Assembly: GCA_965230565.1 (NCBI GenBank)
Contig: CBDDLH010000003.1
Coordinates: 248,001 to 312,000 of the forward strand
DNA length: 64,000 nt
Direction of reading: 5' to 3'
Origin: BCD1 sp965230565
GTDB taxonomy: Bacteria > Bacteroidota > Bacteroidia > Chitinophagales > Saprospiraceae
Both the position numbers and the translations under genes were made by a program. The stretch's first letter is position 1, and the number at the start of each line of letters is the position of its first letter. The notes under the pieces are model-generated. The model saw only the letters and a program-made list of their open reading frames with translations. It did no database searches and was not told the origin of the DNA. Below are positions 26,614-36,379 of this stretch, piece after piece.

Positions 26614-27549
26614 TTGATGCAAATGAAATACAACTGCTCTTCCTCGATCCTGTTGCTGATATTTGTTTCTTTTTCATCCGTCTTTTTTTCTTGTCAGAAC
26701 GAACGAAAAACGGATAATGATCTTTGGCAGATTCCGAATAATTCCTTGCTAACCAAATGGGCCAAAGACGTCGATCCGGAAAACGCCTGGAGCGCATACC
26801 CCCGCCCTCAACTGCAACGAAAAGAATGGCTTTCCCTCAATGGCTTATGGGATTATGCTATAATGGATGGCACCAATGAACCTGAGGTAATTGACCATGG
26901 AAAAATTCTGGTTCCTTTTCCGGTTGAATCCGCATTATCAGGTGTACAAAAAACTGTTAAACCTTCGGAAACACTGTGGTACAGAAGCACTTTTGAGGTA
27001 CCCAAAAACTGGCAGGATCAGAACATAATCCTGAATTTCGGTGCCGTTGACTGGTCCATGAGCTGCTGGATCAATGGTAAGGAAGCCGGAAGCCACAAAG
27101 GCGGGTTTGATGCTTTTTCTTTTGACATCACCGAATTTCTCCGCGAAGGTGAAAACGAAATTAAAGTAGCCGTTACCGACCCAACCAATGAAGGGTCTCA
27201 GCCTGTCGGCAAACAAACACTGGATCCGGGAGGGATTTTTTATACGGCCGTGACAGGGATCTGGCAGACGGTTTGGATAGAGCCGGTAAATGACGTCTTT
27301 TTCAGATCTTTTGAAGTAGTTACTGATATTGACCAGAGGATCGTTACCATAAAACCCAATATAGCTGGAGCTCACGAAAATCTTTCTTACACGGTAAAGA
27401 TCTTTGATAAAAACAAACAAATTGCATCAAAGACAGAACTTTGTTCAAAGCCCCTGAGTTTTGAATTACCTGAAATGAAATTATGGCATCCTGACCACCC
27501 TTTTCTTTACCAATTAAACCTCCAAATATTAGAATGCAAGAGGCCATAA
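26614..27549 (+). pseudogene. GH2 beta-galactosidase-like gene, N-terminal part (frameshifted)
   Basis: This 311-residue frame contains a lipoprotein signal (Cys in FFSCQN near residue 29) and the GH2 sugar-binding jelly-roll domain. WLSLNGLWDYAI, VPFPVESALSG, LWYRSTFEVPKNW, then FTAV-like FYTAVTGIWQTVWIEPV are typical. The frame ends abruptly after LYQLNLQILE. The next frame (27534) resumes at the expected GH2 position (VDDVASYFGMRKI), so a one-base loss near 27531-27549 breaks the gene. It could be a sequencing error or a real mutation. Confidence 0.85.
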
Positions 27550-29147
27550 CCGTTGATGATGTAGCCAGCTATTTCGGCATGAGAAAGATTCACATTGACA
27601 GAGCAGAAGATGGTTATACCAGAATGTTCCTCAACAACAAACCTTATTTCCAGAATGGTCCCCTCGACCAGGGATACTGGCCGGATGGATTGTACACACC
27701 ACCTTCCGAAGAAGCCATTAAACAGGAAATCCAGATCATCAAGGATATGGGATTCAACATGCTCAGAAAACATGTTAAAGTTGAACCCGACCTGTTTTAT
27801 TACTGGTGCGATAAAAAAGGAATTCTGGTCTGGCAGGACATGCCCAATGGCGACAAAAAAATCGGGCCCAATGACCCGGATATCAAACGGACGGAAGCTT
27901 CCGCCAAACAATTTGAATTTGAGTTGACTCAATTGATCAAAACCCATTATAACCACCCGTCCATCATCATGTGGGTGCCCTTCAACGAGGGCTGGGGACA
28001 ATACGAAACGGCCAGGATCACCAGCATGGTGAAATCTCTCGACCCTACACGACTGGTGAACAACACAAGTGGATGGGCCGACCGCCGTGTGGGAGATATT
28101 TACGACATCCATAATTATCCTGAACCTGCTATGCCGGAGCCGGAAAGTGATCGGGCGGTAGTTTTGGGAGAATTCGGAGGCATCAGTTATTCTCTTCCGG
28201 GTCACCTGTGGGATGAAGAATCTCATTGGGGATATGCGGAGATCAATGATGAAGAAGCCCTGACAGCCCAATACGAAGATTATTATACAACCATCTGGAA
28301 TTATGAACAAAACGGACTCAGTGCCGCCGTTTACACGCAAATCACGGATGTGGAAAGTGAAACCAACGGACTGCTGACCTACAACCGGGAAATCACAAAG
28401 ATCCCGATTGGGATCCTTAAGGAGATCAACACCAATAATTTTGTTCCGGCACCGGTTTTCTCTCCTCCTGCCGGCACCCTGCAAAAAGGTGATTCTATCT
28501 TTATTTCATCCAAAGAGGACACATTCATCTTTTACACAACAGACGGAACGCCTGCGGATGAAAATGCAATTCCTTATTCAGGCCCTGTTCTTCTGGAGGG
28601 TAATATGACCATTACAGCTTTCGCCAAAGATCAAAACGGCCAGAGTAGAATGGTCAGAGCAGACTATAAGGCCTCAGATCAACCTAAGCCCGTATATCAA
28701 AATCCATACAGCCACAAATATTCCGGGGGCGGTGCTTACGGATTAGTTGATGGTTTAAAAGGTTCAACCCATTTCCGTGATGGAAAATGGCAGGGTTTTG
28801 AAGGAGAGGATTTTGAAGTGGTCATCGAACTGTCGGAACCCAGGGCAATTGACAGCATTTCCGTCAGCTTTTTGGAAGGGACGGAACACTGGATATTCCT
28901 GCCGGAATCCATCGAAATTCAGGTAGCAGGTGAAAATGAGCGATTTGAATCCGTTGACACTTTCAATCCTGAACAAGCTGATGATTATCGTGACAATTTA
29001 ATAGAAACCTATAACTCGAAAGTATCGACTAAGCAACAGATTCGTTTTGTGAAAATAAAAGCGAAAAATATAGGCACTTGTCCGGATTGGCATACGGGGA
29101 ATGGAAAAAAGGCGTGGGTGTTTGTGGATGAGGTTGTGGTGAAGTAA
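27534..29147 (+). pseudogene. GH2 beta-galactosidase-like gene, C-terminal part (frameshifted)
   Basis: This frame holds the GH2 TIM barrel with intact catalytic glutamates: acid/base Glu152 in PFNEGWG and nucleophile Glu213 in VLGEFGG. After the barrel come a chitobiase C-terminal-like domain (FIFYTTDGTPADEN, about 320-385) and a galactose-binding F5/8-like domain (about 400-537). The enzyme would hydrolyse beta-galactosides or related glycans on the cell surface. If the frameshift at 27534-27549 is an artefact, the two frames form one protein of about 850 residues. Confidence 0.88.
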
Positions 29148-29153
29148 TATTAA

Positions 29154-29188
29154 ACGGTTGATGGTTGACGATTGACGGTCTACGGTTT
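29154..29188 (+). repeat. 7-nt tandem array after the GH2 gene
   Basis: Five contiguous units (ACGGTTG, ATGGTTG, ACGATTG, ACGGTCT, ACGGTTT) begin six bases after the GH2 stop codon. A related array in the opposite orientation lies at 52373-52407. Confidence 0.65.
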
Positions 29189-29217
29189 TGAATTTACACA
29201 CTTAATAGGATACTGTC

Positions 29218-29253
29218 TGTTCAAACAACTTGAACCATTTAAACTCTTTGAAC
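29218..29253 (+). repeat. 9-nt tandem array
   Basis: Four contiguous 9-nt units (TGTTCAAAC, AACTTGAAC, CATTTAAAC, TCTTTGAAC) share the consensus nnTTTGAAC, in the non-coding stretch between the GH2 gene and the next gene. Confidence 0.5.
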
Positions 29254-29357
29254 CTAATCTTGTCCAGGCCCATGTACCTGTTCTTTATTATAAGAACCCG
29301 ATTATGATTAAATTTACCCTCCAATCAACGACTTGATTAATAACAATCCTAACCAAC

Positions 29358-31793
29358 ATGTCTTTCAAATATCTACCGGTTATTTTTTTCGCTTTTTTAC
29401 TTTTTACCTGTAATGTAAATAATGGCGCTTTCGAGTTAGCAAGTGATCACTTCAGTCTTGTGATCGACGATAAGGGAAATATCATCGAATTATCCAGCAC
29501 TGCCAACGGGGAGAATTATTTATTAACGGACACCTTATCCCCCCTGATGTCTATCCGGGTGGATTCTATGATACTGGCGCCGGAGAAGGCTGTTTTTGAT
29601 GCCGGAGACATGGCAATGGAACTGACTTTCCCGGAGGGGCTGACGGCTAAATTAGGTATGTATGCCTCCACTTCTCATGTCACTTTTGAATTACTGGAAT
29701 TGAACAAACCAGCAGCGGTAGAGATGATCCTTTGGGGGCCTTACCATACCTCCCTGAATGAGGTTATTGGAGAAACAGTTGGCGTGGTCCAGGGAAAGGA
29801 CTTTTCCATTGGCCTACAGGCGCTCAATCCAAAAACGCTCGGTGGATATCCCTGGAATGACAACGATTGCATGCCGCAGATCAATATCTTCAACCAGGAT
29901 GATCTTTCGGATATGAAAGAAACTCCCGGTAAGGACTATGTGCTGTACAGAGTCGAAGCAGCGAAACCAACGGACAAAGGAAGTTCCCTTCAGGCGTATT
30001 GTCGTAATAGATTTAAAGATCGGTTGATCGAAAACCTGAACCACAATCGCTACATTGCCCCTGCATATGAGGATGGAGGAGTCATCGGTTCAAAAATTGC
30101 TTTATTCGGAACTCCCCAGACAGAAACATTGGAAACCATTGGCAAAATAGAAGTTGAAGAAGGATTGCCGCATCCCGAGTTGGATGGTGTCTGGACGAAG
30201 ATGGCTCCTGAAGCGGCCAGTGCTTATATTATCATGAACTTCAGTAAAAATGATATAGACAAGGCCATTGAGATTACGGAAAAAGCAGGCTTGAAATATC
30301 TCTATCATGATGGTCCTTTCGAAACATGGGGACATTTTAAATTACACCCTGATCGTTTTCCAAATGGGGTGGAGGACATGAAATATTGCGTTGAAAAAGC
30401 AGCAGCAGCAGGCTTAAAAATGGGTATTCACACCTTGTCCAATTTCATAACCACCAACGACCCATATGTCACGCCAGTTCCGGACAAAAGACTGGCGAAG
30501 GTCGGTTCATCAACTTTGACCGAAGCTGTTTCCCGGACCCAAAAAGAAATTCCCATTGCTTTCCCGGGCTTTTTCAATCAATTCAAAAACAATAACCTGA
30601 AGACAGTTCAGATCAACGATGAGCTGATCCGGTATGGAAGTGTTTCGGAAAGTGCTCCATGGACATTGATGGATTGTGAAAGAGGAGCCTTTGGAACAAC
30701 AGCGGCTTCCCATGAAGCCAACGATACCATCAGCAAACTGATCGATCATGGTTATAAAGTATTTCTGAGCAATGCGAATCTTTCCAAAGAAATGGCGAGA
30801 AACATTGCGGACATTTTCAACGAAACCGGCCTGCGCCAGATTTCCTTTGACGGGCTGGAAGGTAACCGCTCTACCGGTATGGGCAATTACGGTGAAGTAC
30901 TTTTCACCCAAACCTGGTTCGACAACCTGAACGATAACATCAAATCCCATTACATCGCGGATGCGAGTCGAACTTCCCATTATTTCTGGCACATGTACAC
31001 CCGCATGAATTGGGGAGAACCCTGGTACGCCGGTTTTCGCGAAAGCCAGACCGAATATCGATTAAAAAACCAGGCCTACTTCAAAAGAAATCTGATGCCG
31101 GGCATGCTTGGATGGTTCCGTATGACGGCAGAAACGAGCATCGAAGATATAGAGTGGATGTTGGCCCGCTCAGCGGCATTTGATGCAGGTTATGCCTTTG
31201 TGGTGGATTATAACTCTCTCGAAAAGAACCAGCACACGGACCAGATCCTTCACCTGATCGGGCAATGGGAACAGGCCAGAATATCCGGGTCCTTTTCTGA
31301 GGAACAAAAACTATTGATGCAGGATGTAAACAACGAATACCATCTGGAAAAGTTCATGGATGATTCCTGGTATTTGTATCATATCAATTCGGTAAAATAT
31401 CAACATAAAAAGATCGAAAAGCAGCCAGGCGAACCGACCTATGCTACCATAACCTACGAGCTGGCCCAGGACAAAACACCTTTTCATTTTAACTTGACGG
31501 CCAGAGGCGGTGATATCAGCAATATTTCTTTTGAAGTTGATAATTTTAAAAATGTCAACATCCCCATCACGTTGAAATCCGGACAGACGCTCAAATACAC
31601 CGGTGGGTTTATGGCGAATATTTATGATAAAAACTGGAAGGAAATCGGCATCACTCCAATAGAGTTTGATGGGTTTGCTATGGCTGCGGGAGAACATTCG
31701 GTTAATTTCGATTGTGAATTTTCTAATGACGAAACTGAAGCAGCCTTAGAACTGCGTTTTCTCAAAAAGACTGATTTGATTAAACAACAATAA
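29358..31793 (+). CDS. Unclassified large lipoprotein, putative glycoside hydrolase
   Basis: The 811-residue protein has a lipobox (LLFTCN, Cys18). Its central part (about 270-560) has TIM-barrel-like alternation with short conserved-looking blocks: KYLYHDGPFETWGHF, AAGLKMGIHTLSNF, and RQISFDGLEG, where the acidic residues could be catalytic. A C-terminal beta sandwich follows. I could not assign a CAZy family. It is followed 3 bases later by an esterase and then a pentapeptide-repeat gene, and it lies next to the GH2 gene, so glycan degradation is the likely context. Function inferred only. Confidence 0.6.
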   Translation: MSFKYLPVIFFAFLLFTCNVNNGAFELASDHFSLVIDDKGNIIELSSTANGENYLLTDTLSPLMSIRVDSMILAPEKAVFDAGDMAMELTFPEGLTAKLGMYASTSHVTFELLELNKPAAVEMILWGPYHTSLNEVIGETVGVVQGKDFSIGLQALNPKTLGGYPWNDNDCMPQINIFNQDDLSDMKETPGKDYVLYRVEAAKPTDKGSSLQAYCRNRFKDRLIENLNHNRYIAPAYEDGGVIGSKIALFGTPQTETLETIGKIEVEEGLPHPELDGVWTKMAPEAASAYIIMNFSKNDIDKAIEITEKAGLKYLYHDGPFETWGHFKLHPDRFPNGVEDMKYCVEKAAAAGLKMGIHTLSNFITTNDPYVTPVPDKRLAKVGSSTLTEAVSRTQKEIPIAFPGFFNQFKNNNLKTVQINDELIRYGSVSESAPWTLMDCERGAFGTTAASHEANDTISKLIDHGYKVFLSNANLSKEMARNIADIFNETGLRQISFDGLEGNRSTGMGNYGEVLFTQTWFDNLNDNIKSHYIADASRTSHYFWHMYTRMNWGEPWYAGFRESQTEYRLKNQAYFKRNLMPGMLGWFRMTAETSIEDIEWMLARSAAFDAGYAFVVDYNSLEKNQHTDQILHLIGQWEQARISGSFSEEQKLLMQDVNNEYHLEKFMDDSWYLYHINSVKYQHKKIEKQPGEPTYATITYELAQDKTPFHFNLTARGGDISNISFEVDNFKNVNIPITLKSGQTLKYTGGFMANIYDKNWKEIGITPIEFDGFAMAAGEHSVNFDCEFSNDETEAALELRFLKKTDLIKQQ

Positions 31794-31796
31794 ATA

Positions 31797-32648
31797 ATGA
31801 AAAAATCACCCGCTTTACTACTGACTTTACTTTTATTCTCTTTGTCAGCCCTGGCTCAAAAAGAAGACCTTCGCTATCCGGAAGGACAGGCTACCGTTCC
31901 CTTTGGGATTGTAGAGACCCTGGATTCAAAAGCGCTGGGAGAAAAAAGAACACTCAACATCTACCTACCGGATGGTTACCATCCACAATCGAAAACGGCC
32001 TATCCGGTCATTTACCTGCTGGATGGTTCTGCTCATGAGGATTATCCACACATTGCCGGGCTGGTACAGTTCCTGCATATGTATGAGCTCATTCCAAAAT
32101 CCATCCTGGTCGGCATCGCCAATGTTGACCGGTACCGGGATTTCAGCTTTCCGAGCGGGGATTCGGTTGATGTAGCATCGCTGCCCACGAGTGGAGGTGC
32201 CGAAGCTTTTCTGAATTTCCTGGAAAATGAATTGCAGCCATTTATTGAAAAACGTTTTCATACCAAAGGCCCAAAAACCATCATCGGGCAATCTATGGGC
32301 GGTTTGATCGCTACAGAGATATTGATGAAAAGGCCCCAGCTTTTTGATGATTACATCATTGTGAGTCCTTCTCTATGGTGGGACCAGCAATCACTTGTGA
32401 AAACGGCCGATGATTATTTCAAAAAGCGAAACGACCTCGAAAAAAGAGTTTTTGTGAGCCTTGGCAAGGAACATCCTGTCATGCACCAGGTGGCTGATAT
32501 GCTCGTAGATGCCATGAGAAATTCAGGCAACGAAAAAATGACTGTTTTTTATGAACCAATTTTGGAAGAAGATCATGCGACTATTTTACACATGGCTGTT
32601 TATAAAGCATTCCGGATATTGAACCCAAAACTTTCTGAAGATGAATAA
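31797..32648 (+). CDS. Secreted esterase (PF00756-type alpha/beta hydrolase)
   Basis: A 283-residue protein with a signal peptide (ending SALAQ) and an esterase-D-like domain. The nucleophile elbow is GQSMGG, followed by VSPSLWWD, the typical downstream strand, and a C-terminal EEDHATILH motif carries the His. Such enzymes remove acyl groups such as acetyl or feruloyl from glycans or siderophores. It starts 3 bases after the putative glycoside hydrolase and overlaps the next gene by 8 bases. Confidence 0.88.
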   Translation: MKKSPALLLTLLLFSLSALAQKEDLRYPEGQATVPFGIVETLDSKALGEKRTLNIYLPDGYHPQSKTAYPVIYLLDGSAHEDYPHIAGLVQFLHMYELIPKSILVGIANVDRYRDFSFPSGDSVDVASLPTSGGAEAFLNFLENELQPFIEKRFHTKGPKTIIGQSMGGLIATEILMKRPQLFDDYIIVSPSLWWDQQSLVKTADDYFKKRNDLEKRVFVSLGKEHPVMHQVADMLVDAMRNSGNEKMTVFYEPILEEDHATILHMAVYKAFRILNPKLSEDE

Positions 32649-33216
32649 TGCTTATGTAGATGATCAAACATTTGAGGGCCTGGATTTCACCACCGAAGGG
32701 TTGCCTGGTTCCAAGTATGATAATTGTGAATTCATTAATTGCAACCTGGCGAACCTTGACCTCTCGGATATCCATTTTTCGGAATGCAGCTTCCGTGGAT
32801 GCGACCTGAGCAATGCTACCCTAACAGAAACAGCTTTTAAAACCGTTCGTTTCAAGGACTGCAAAATGCTGGGACTGAGCTTTGATAACTGTAATGATTT
32901 CCTTTTTGCCGTTGATTTTGACAATTGTCAGATGAATATGTGCTGTTTTTATCAGGTAAATCTGAAAGGCACCCGTTTCGAAAATTGCAAACTTTCAGAA
33001 AGCGATTTTGCAGAAGCTGACCTTTCGGAATCCACTTTTGAGGGAAGTGATCTTTCCGATGCGATTTTTGATAATACCAATTTGGAAAAGGCAGATTTCA
33101 GGAATGCCCTGGGCTATTCTTTACACCCGGAACAAAACAATATCAAGAAAGCCAAGTTTTCGATCAATGGTCTACCGGGCCTGCTGACACATTTTGATAT
33201 AGAAATAGAGCAATAG
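32641..33216 (+). CDS. Pentapeptide-repeat protein
   Basis: The 191-residue protein consists of pentapeptide repeats of the A(D/N)LxX type across most of its length (NCNLANLDLSDIHFSECSF, FAEADLSESTFEGSDLSDAI), which fold as a right-handed quadrilateral helix. Some family members are gyrase-protecting, but no specific match is claimed. Its start overlaps the preceding esterase by 8 bases, so it is co-translated. Confidence 0.88.
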   Translation: MNNAYVDDQTFEGLDFTTEGLPGSKYDNCEFINCNLANLDLSDIHFSECSFRGCDLSNATLTETAFKTVRFKDCKMLGLSFDNCNDFLFAVDFDNCQMNMCCFYQVNLKGTRFENCKLSESDFAEADLSESTFEGSDLSDAIFDNTNLEKADFRNALGYSLHPEQNNIKKAKFSINGLPGLLTHFDIEIEQ

Positions 33217-33336
33217 CTTAACCTGGATTTAAGCCATAATCACTCAAAATTTTTGTGGGAAATTTCCAAGCCAAAGTACTCCTGATTATCCATGAGTAAG
33301 GTACGGTGGAACTGTTTCGAAATGGTTAAAGCCCAG

Positions 33337-33876
33337 CTAATTATTCATTTCACAGGCATCTCCCATACAATTCGGCTTTTCTTTTGGCGGGGCTATCAAC
33401 TTAAACCTTACAGAAAGGTGGTAAAGTTTACACCCTATACAAATACCAAAAGCCGTTTCCAGGAACAACAACCCAAGGCAAACCAGACACATTAAGCACA
33501 CAGGGTCAAAATAGGATTCATCTTTTAATAAAAAAAGAGATAAAACAAAAATGCCCGATGACAAGATCAACCCAAGACTCCAGGCAAACTTCTTTTGAAT
33601 AGCTCCAATGGGAAGCGGGCTTTGTTTTCTCACCATCAGCGTAGCTATAAATACGGTAGGAGAAAACTTGGGATTAATAAAAACGGCGATCATAAAGCTT
33701 AAAGCGAGAATTCCTGAAATGTATGGGATCACTATGTAATTTCTTATGATGAACCCATTGATAAAAGCTATCATTCCAAGTAAAAACATTACTCCTGCGC
33801 TACCTCTTACAATTCGTTCATCCAGGACCTTATAATTCGTTCCTTCAATGTACTCTCCAAAACTAATAAATGACAT
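33337..33876 (-). CDS. DUF4395 membrane protein
   Basis: A 179-residue protein with about four membrane helices. The KKFAWSLGLILSSGIF segment and the ETAFGICIGCKLY cysteine motif near the C-terminus match DUF4395, a family often linked with thiol/redox proteins. No such neighbour is present here. Function unknown. Confidence 0.8.
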   Translation of the reverse strand: MSFISFGEYIEGTNYKVLDERIVRGSAGVMFLLGMIAFINGFIIRNYIVIPYISGILALSFMIAVFINPKFSPTVFIATLMVRKQSPLPIGAIQKKFAWSLGLILSSGIFVLSLFLLKDESYFDPVCLMCLVCLGLLFLETAFGICIGCKLYHLSVRFKLIAPPKEKPNCMGDACEMNN

Positions 33877-34325
33877 GTGTTAATCTGTTTGAATATTGGA
33901 GGCCCAAAGGTACGAATAGGCTTAGAAGATCTTATCTCATTTTTTAAATTTAATGCAGTTTTTCATGGTTTCGGTATTAAATAAATGGAGTCATAAACAA
34001 AATGATTCGACAGAAGAGCCGTACGTGCCCCATCGAATCACTTCAACCTGTATAGAAAACCGTTCCAATGAATTGACAAACAACAAAAACGATCAAGATC
34101 GCTGAGCAATGAACAACCTTGTCCCGCCGTCAGGGAAACCTGAAGGGGCGGGAGTGAATTGATCGGTGAGCCAGTTTTTCCGGATAGTATATCTATTTTA
34201 CCAGTCTCGGAAACAGCTCACCTTCTGTTATCAAACCCCTTCTTTTCCATATTTTGAGGGGGTGCTAATTATGGTCTATACAGGTAAAATCACTATAAAG
34301 AATCAATCATTGATTCGCATATCGA
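33877..34325. other. Non-coding stretch with a strong hairpin
   Basis: No gene is supported in these 449 bases. The one structured element is the GC-rich inverted repeat at 34122-34153. The small open frames in the region have no recognised motif. Confidence 0.55.
34122..34153. repeat. GC-rich hairpin
   Basis: TCCCGCC (34122-34128) pairs with GGCGGGA (34147-34153), and CAGG inside pairs with CCTG, giving a strong stem-loop in an AT-rich setting. No T tract follows, so it is not a simple terminator. It could be a repeat-derived element or an RNA structure. Confidence 0.5.
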
Positions 34326-35750
34326 CTACTTACTCATCTGTTCGACCAGACTTTCCAGCCTGTCCATACGAGCTTTCAAATCTTCGTTTTCTCTTTTCAA
34401 TGATTCGATCTGTTCCTGCTGTTCCTGCATAGCTTTGGTCAGGATGGGAATAAAGTTCAGGTAGTTGATCCCCACATATTCTGTTTTAGTCACTTCATGG
34501 ATTTCCGGGTCTTTGCTTGATGTATAAATAACATTCTCTTTGACAAATTCCGGAAAAATCTCCTGAACCTCCTGAGCTATAAATCCAACCTGTTGGCCTT
34601 TGGCCAGATTTAATTGGTCGTACTCATCGGTTTTGAAAAAATAGGTTTTGGGTTGCAGCTGAAGCACTTTTTCCAAAGCACCATTTATAACCTGAACCTC
34701 TCTTTTTAATTTAGCATCTGAAGGGCCCAAAAACTCACCTGTATATCCCAGGTTACCATCAAAATAACCGGCCCAGCTTAAATCGCCATTGGACTCTCCG
34801 AAAATACCAAAACCGGCCATACCCTGCGCAAATCCATGCACCCCTTTGGCGCCAATATTACCGTCACCAAAGCCGTAAACGCCTACATTAGCAATCCCTG
34901 CCCCTCCATAGCCATATACTCCCCAATTTGTTCCTTCACCTCCCGAAATAAACCCTTCCACACCAATATTCCAATTGGTTCCGGTTGCATCCACTTTCCC
35001 TCTTATAGATTTCCCATTGGCTACTACATGAAGTTTGGCAACCTGTTCAGGAGCTTCCCCTACTCCTATCCCTACATCACCATTTATCCACATTCGGGGA
35101 GTTTCCATGTTGATCCTGTTAGCTTTCACTCTTAAATGATCATCTTCATCTTCCTGAAGTGTTACATAATCATCATCCCCGAATTTTAGGGTTCCTCCAT
35201 GATTATAATCACCCTGCGTCCCGAAAATCCGGAGGGAATTATCTGTTCCTCCTATCTGAAGTTTGGATGTCGGATAGGTATCTCCTATACCTACATTTCC
35301 TGAATTCATTGTGTAAATATTATTTCCGTTTTGGCCCCAATCACTACTTCCACTTGATTTAGCATAAAGGGCGTAAGGAACACTGACCAACTGGCTGGTA
35401 CCGGAAATCGAATAGTTGGAGCCTCCATTGGGGTCCGTTTCCGTTTTCAGGTAATAACTGTTACTACCCCAATTTATGTCGGAGAAATTTCCCGAAACAG
35501 CTGTACCATCTCCTATTTCAAAACTGACCAATCCATTGGCATTGGCTGTCGGATTTTGTGTTTCAACATATACTGCCGAGCCGGATGAACTACCCTGCAA
35601 CACACTGATCCGAACGCCGACTGCGCTATTGGTGATCAATTGTCCGTTGGCATCCCTGACAACAGCCTGGTAGCTCATTTTCTCAGGGGTCTGAGCGAAT
35701 ATTGTAATAGCAAAAAATAAAGCGGATATTATTAAAGATATTTTTCTCAT
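34326..35750 (-). CDS. Tail-fibre-like secreted protein with endosialidase-type chaperone domain
   Basis: The 474-residue protein has a signal peptide (ending IFAQ), an N-terminal domain (to about 130) shared with the product at 23130 (MSYQAVVRDANGQ..., VPYALYAK), glycine-rich strands in the middle, then an intramolecular chaperone of the endosialidase/tail-spike type (SDAKLKREVQVINGALEKVL to VGINYLNFIPILTKAM, about 343-440) and a C-terminal coiled coil (443-474). The chaperone implies trimer formation. It lies 12 bases downstream of a T9SS-sorted protein gene, as one module. Confidence 0.85.
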   Translation of the reverse strand: MRKISLIISALFFAITIFAQTPEKMSYQAVVRDANGQLITNSAVGVRISVLQGSSSGSAVYVETQNPTANANGLVSFEIGDGTAVSGNFSDINWGSNSYYLKTETDPNGGSNYSISGTSQLVSVPYALYAKSSGSSDWGQNGNNIYTMNSGNVGIGDTYPTSKLQIGGTDNSLRIFGTQGDYNHGGTLKFGDDDYVTLQEDEDDHLRVKANRINMETPRMWINGDVGIGVGEAPEQVAKLHVVANGKSIRGKVDATGTNWNIGVEGFISGGEGTNWGVYGYGGAGIANVGVYGFGDGNIGAKGVHGFAQGMAGFGIFGESNGDLSWAGYFDGNLGYTGEFLGPSDAKLKREVQVINGALEKVLQLQPKTYFFKTDEYDQLNLAKGQQVGFIAQEVQEIFPEFVKENVIYTSSKDPEIHEVTKTEYVGINYLNFIPILTKAMQEQQEQIESLKRENEDLKARMDRLESLVEQMSK

Positions 35751-35762
35751 GATCTGATGGTT

Positions 35763-36248
35763 TTAGTGTTTGATAATTTTGAATGACTTCATGATTTTCT
35801 GGTGATCGGTTACATGCAAAAAGTAAGTCGCATTCGGATATCTATCCATACTGATTCTCGTAATGCTGTCAGTTAATTGTTGCTGATCCAGCAATCGGCC
35901 GCTGACATCAAATAACTGATAGGTCAGTCCCTGATAGGAATTATCCGATATCCTTAGGTTAAGTAAACCTTTTGTTGGGTTAGGAAAAATATCCAGATCA
36001 AGACTGATGTGGTTTTCCTCCACTCCGGTTGTTACCAGGATTTCAAAAGCGTGTTGAACGCCTTGTGCAACCATTCCATTGGCGGCAATTACGGTGGTAT
36101 AAACAGGATGGCCAACCGTGTAACTTACTGTCCCGCCGCTGCCTGAAGCATCGCCTCCGGCAGCATGATGCAGGGATTGTTGTGCCTGTAAACCTCCCAT
36201 GAAGCATAGGATGATTAAGGCAACCATGATGATTTTCAGGTTTCCCAT
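35763..36248 (-). CDS. Small T9SS-sorted protein (SYTVG type)
   Basis: The 161-residue protein has a signal peptide (ending GLQAQ), a short glycine-rich domain with GGTVSYTVGHPVYTT and AQGVQHAFEI, and a type A T9SS sorting domain (DLDIFPNPTKGLLNLRI start, MKSFKIIKH end). It resembles the product at 25513 in size, layout and position. It lies 131 bases downstream of the pore-like gene and 12 bases upstream of the tail-fibre-like gene. Confidence 0.85.
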   Translation of the reverse strand: MGNLKIIMVALIILCFMGGLQAQQSLHHAAGGDASGSGGTVSYTVGHPVYTTVIAANGMVAQGVQHAFEILVTTGVEENHISLDLDIFPNPTKGLLNLRISDNSYQGLTYQLFDVSGRLLDQQQLTDSITRISMDRYPNATYFLHVTDHQKIMKSFKIIKH

Positions 36249-36379
36249 ATAGATTAATTTTTAAATGAATAGTTTAGTCAATAATGTAGTTAGGCCTATG
36301 GCTGCAGGCAATCTTCAAAACCCAAAAGTTTTAATAATGACAAAAGGAATAAGATTGGCTCCAACCAGGATGAACACCC

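Noticed and set aside
27531..27549. Programmed ribosomal frameshift in the GH2 gene
   Set aside because: No slippery heptamer or downstream pseudoknot was seen near the switch point.
34166..34432. Plus-strand open frame at the end of the tail-fibre-like gene
   Set aside because: It overlaps the 3' end of a well-supported gene and shows no domain.
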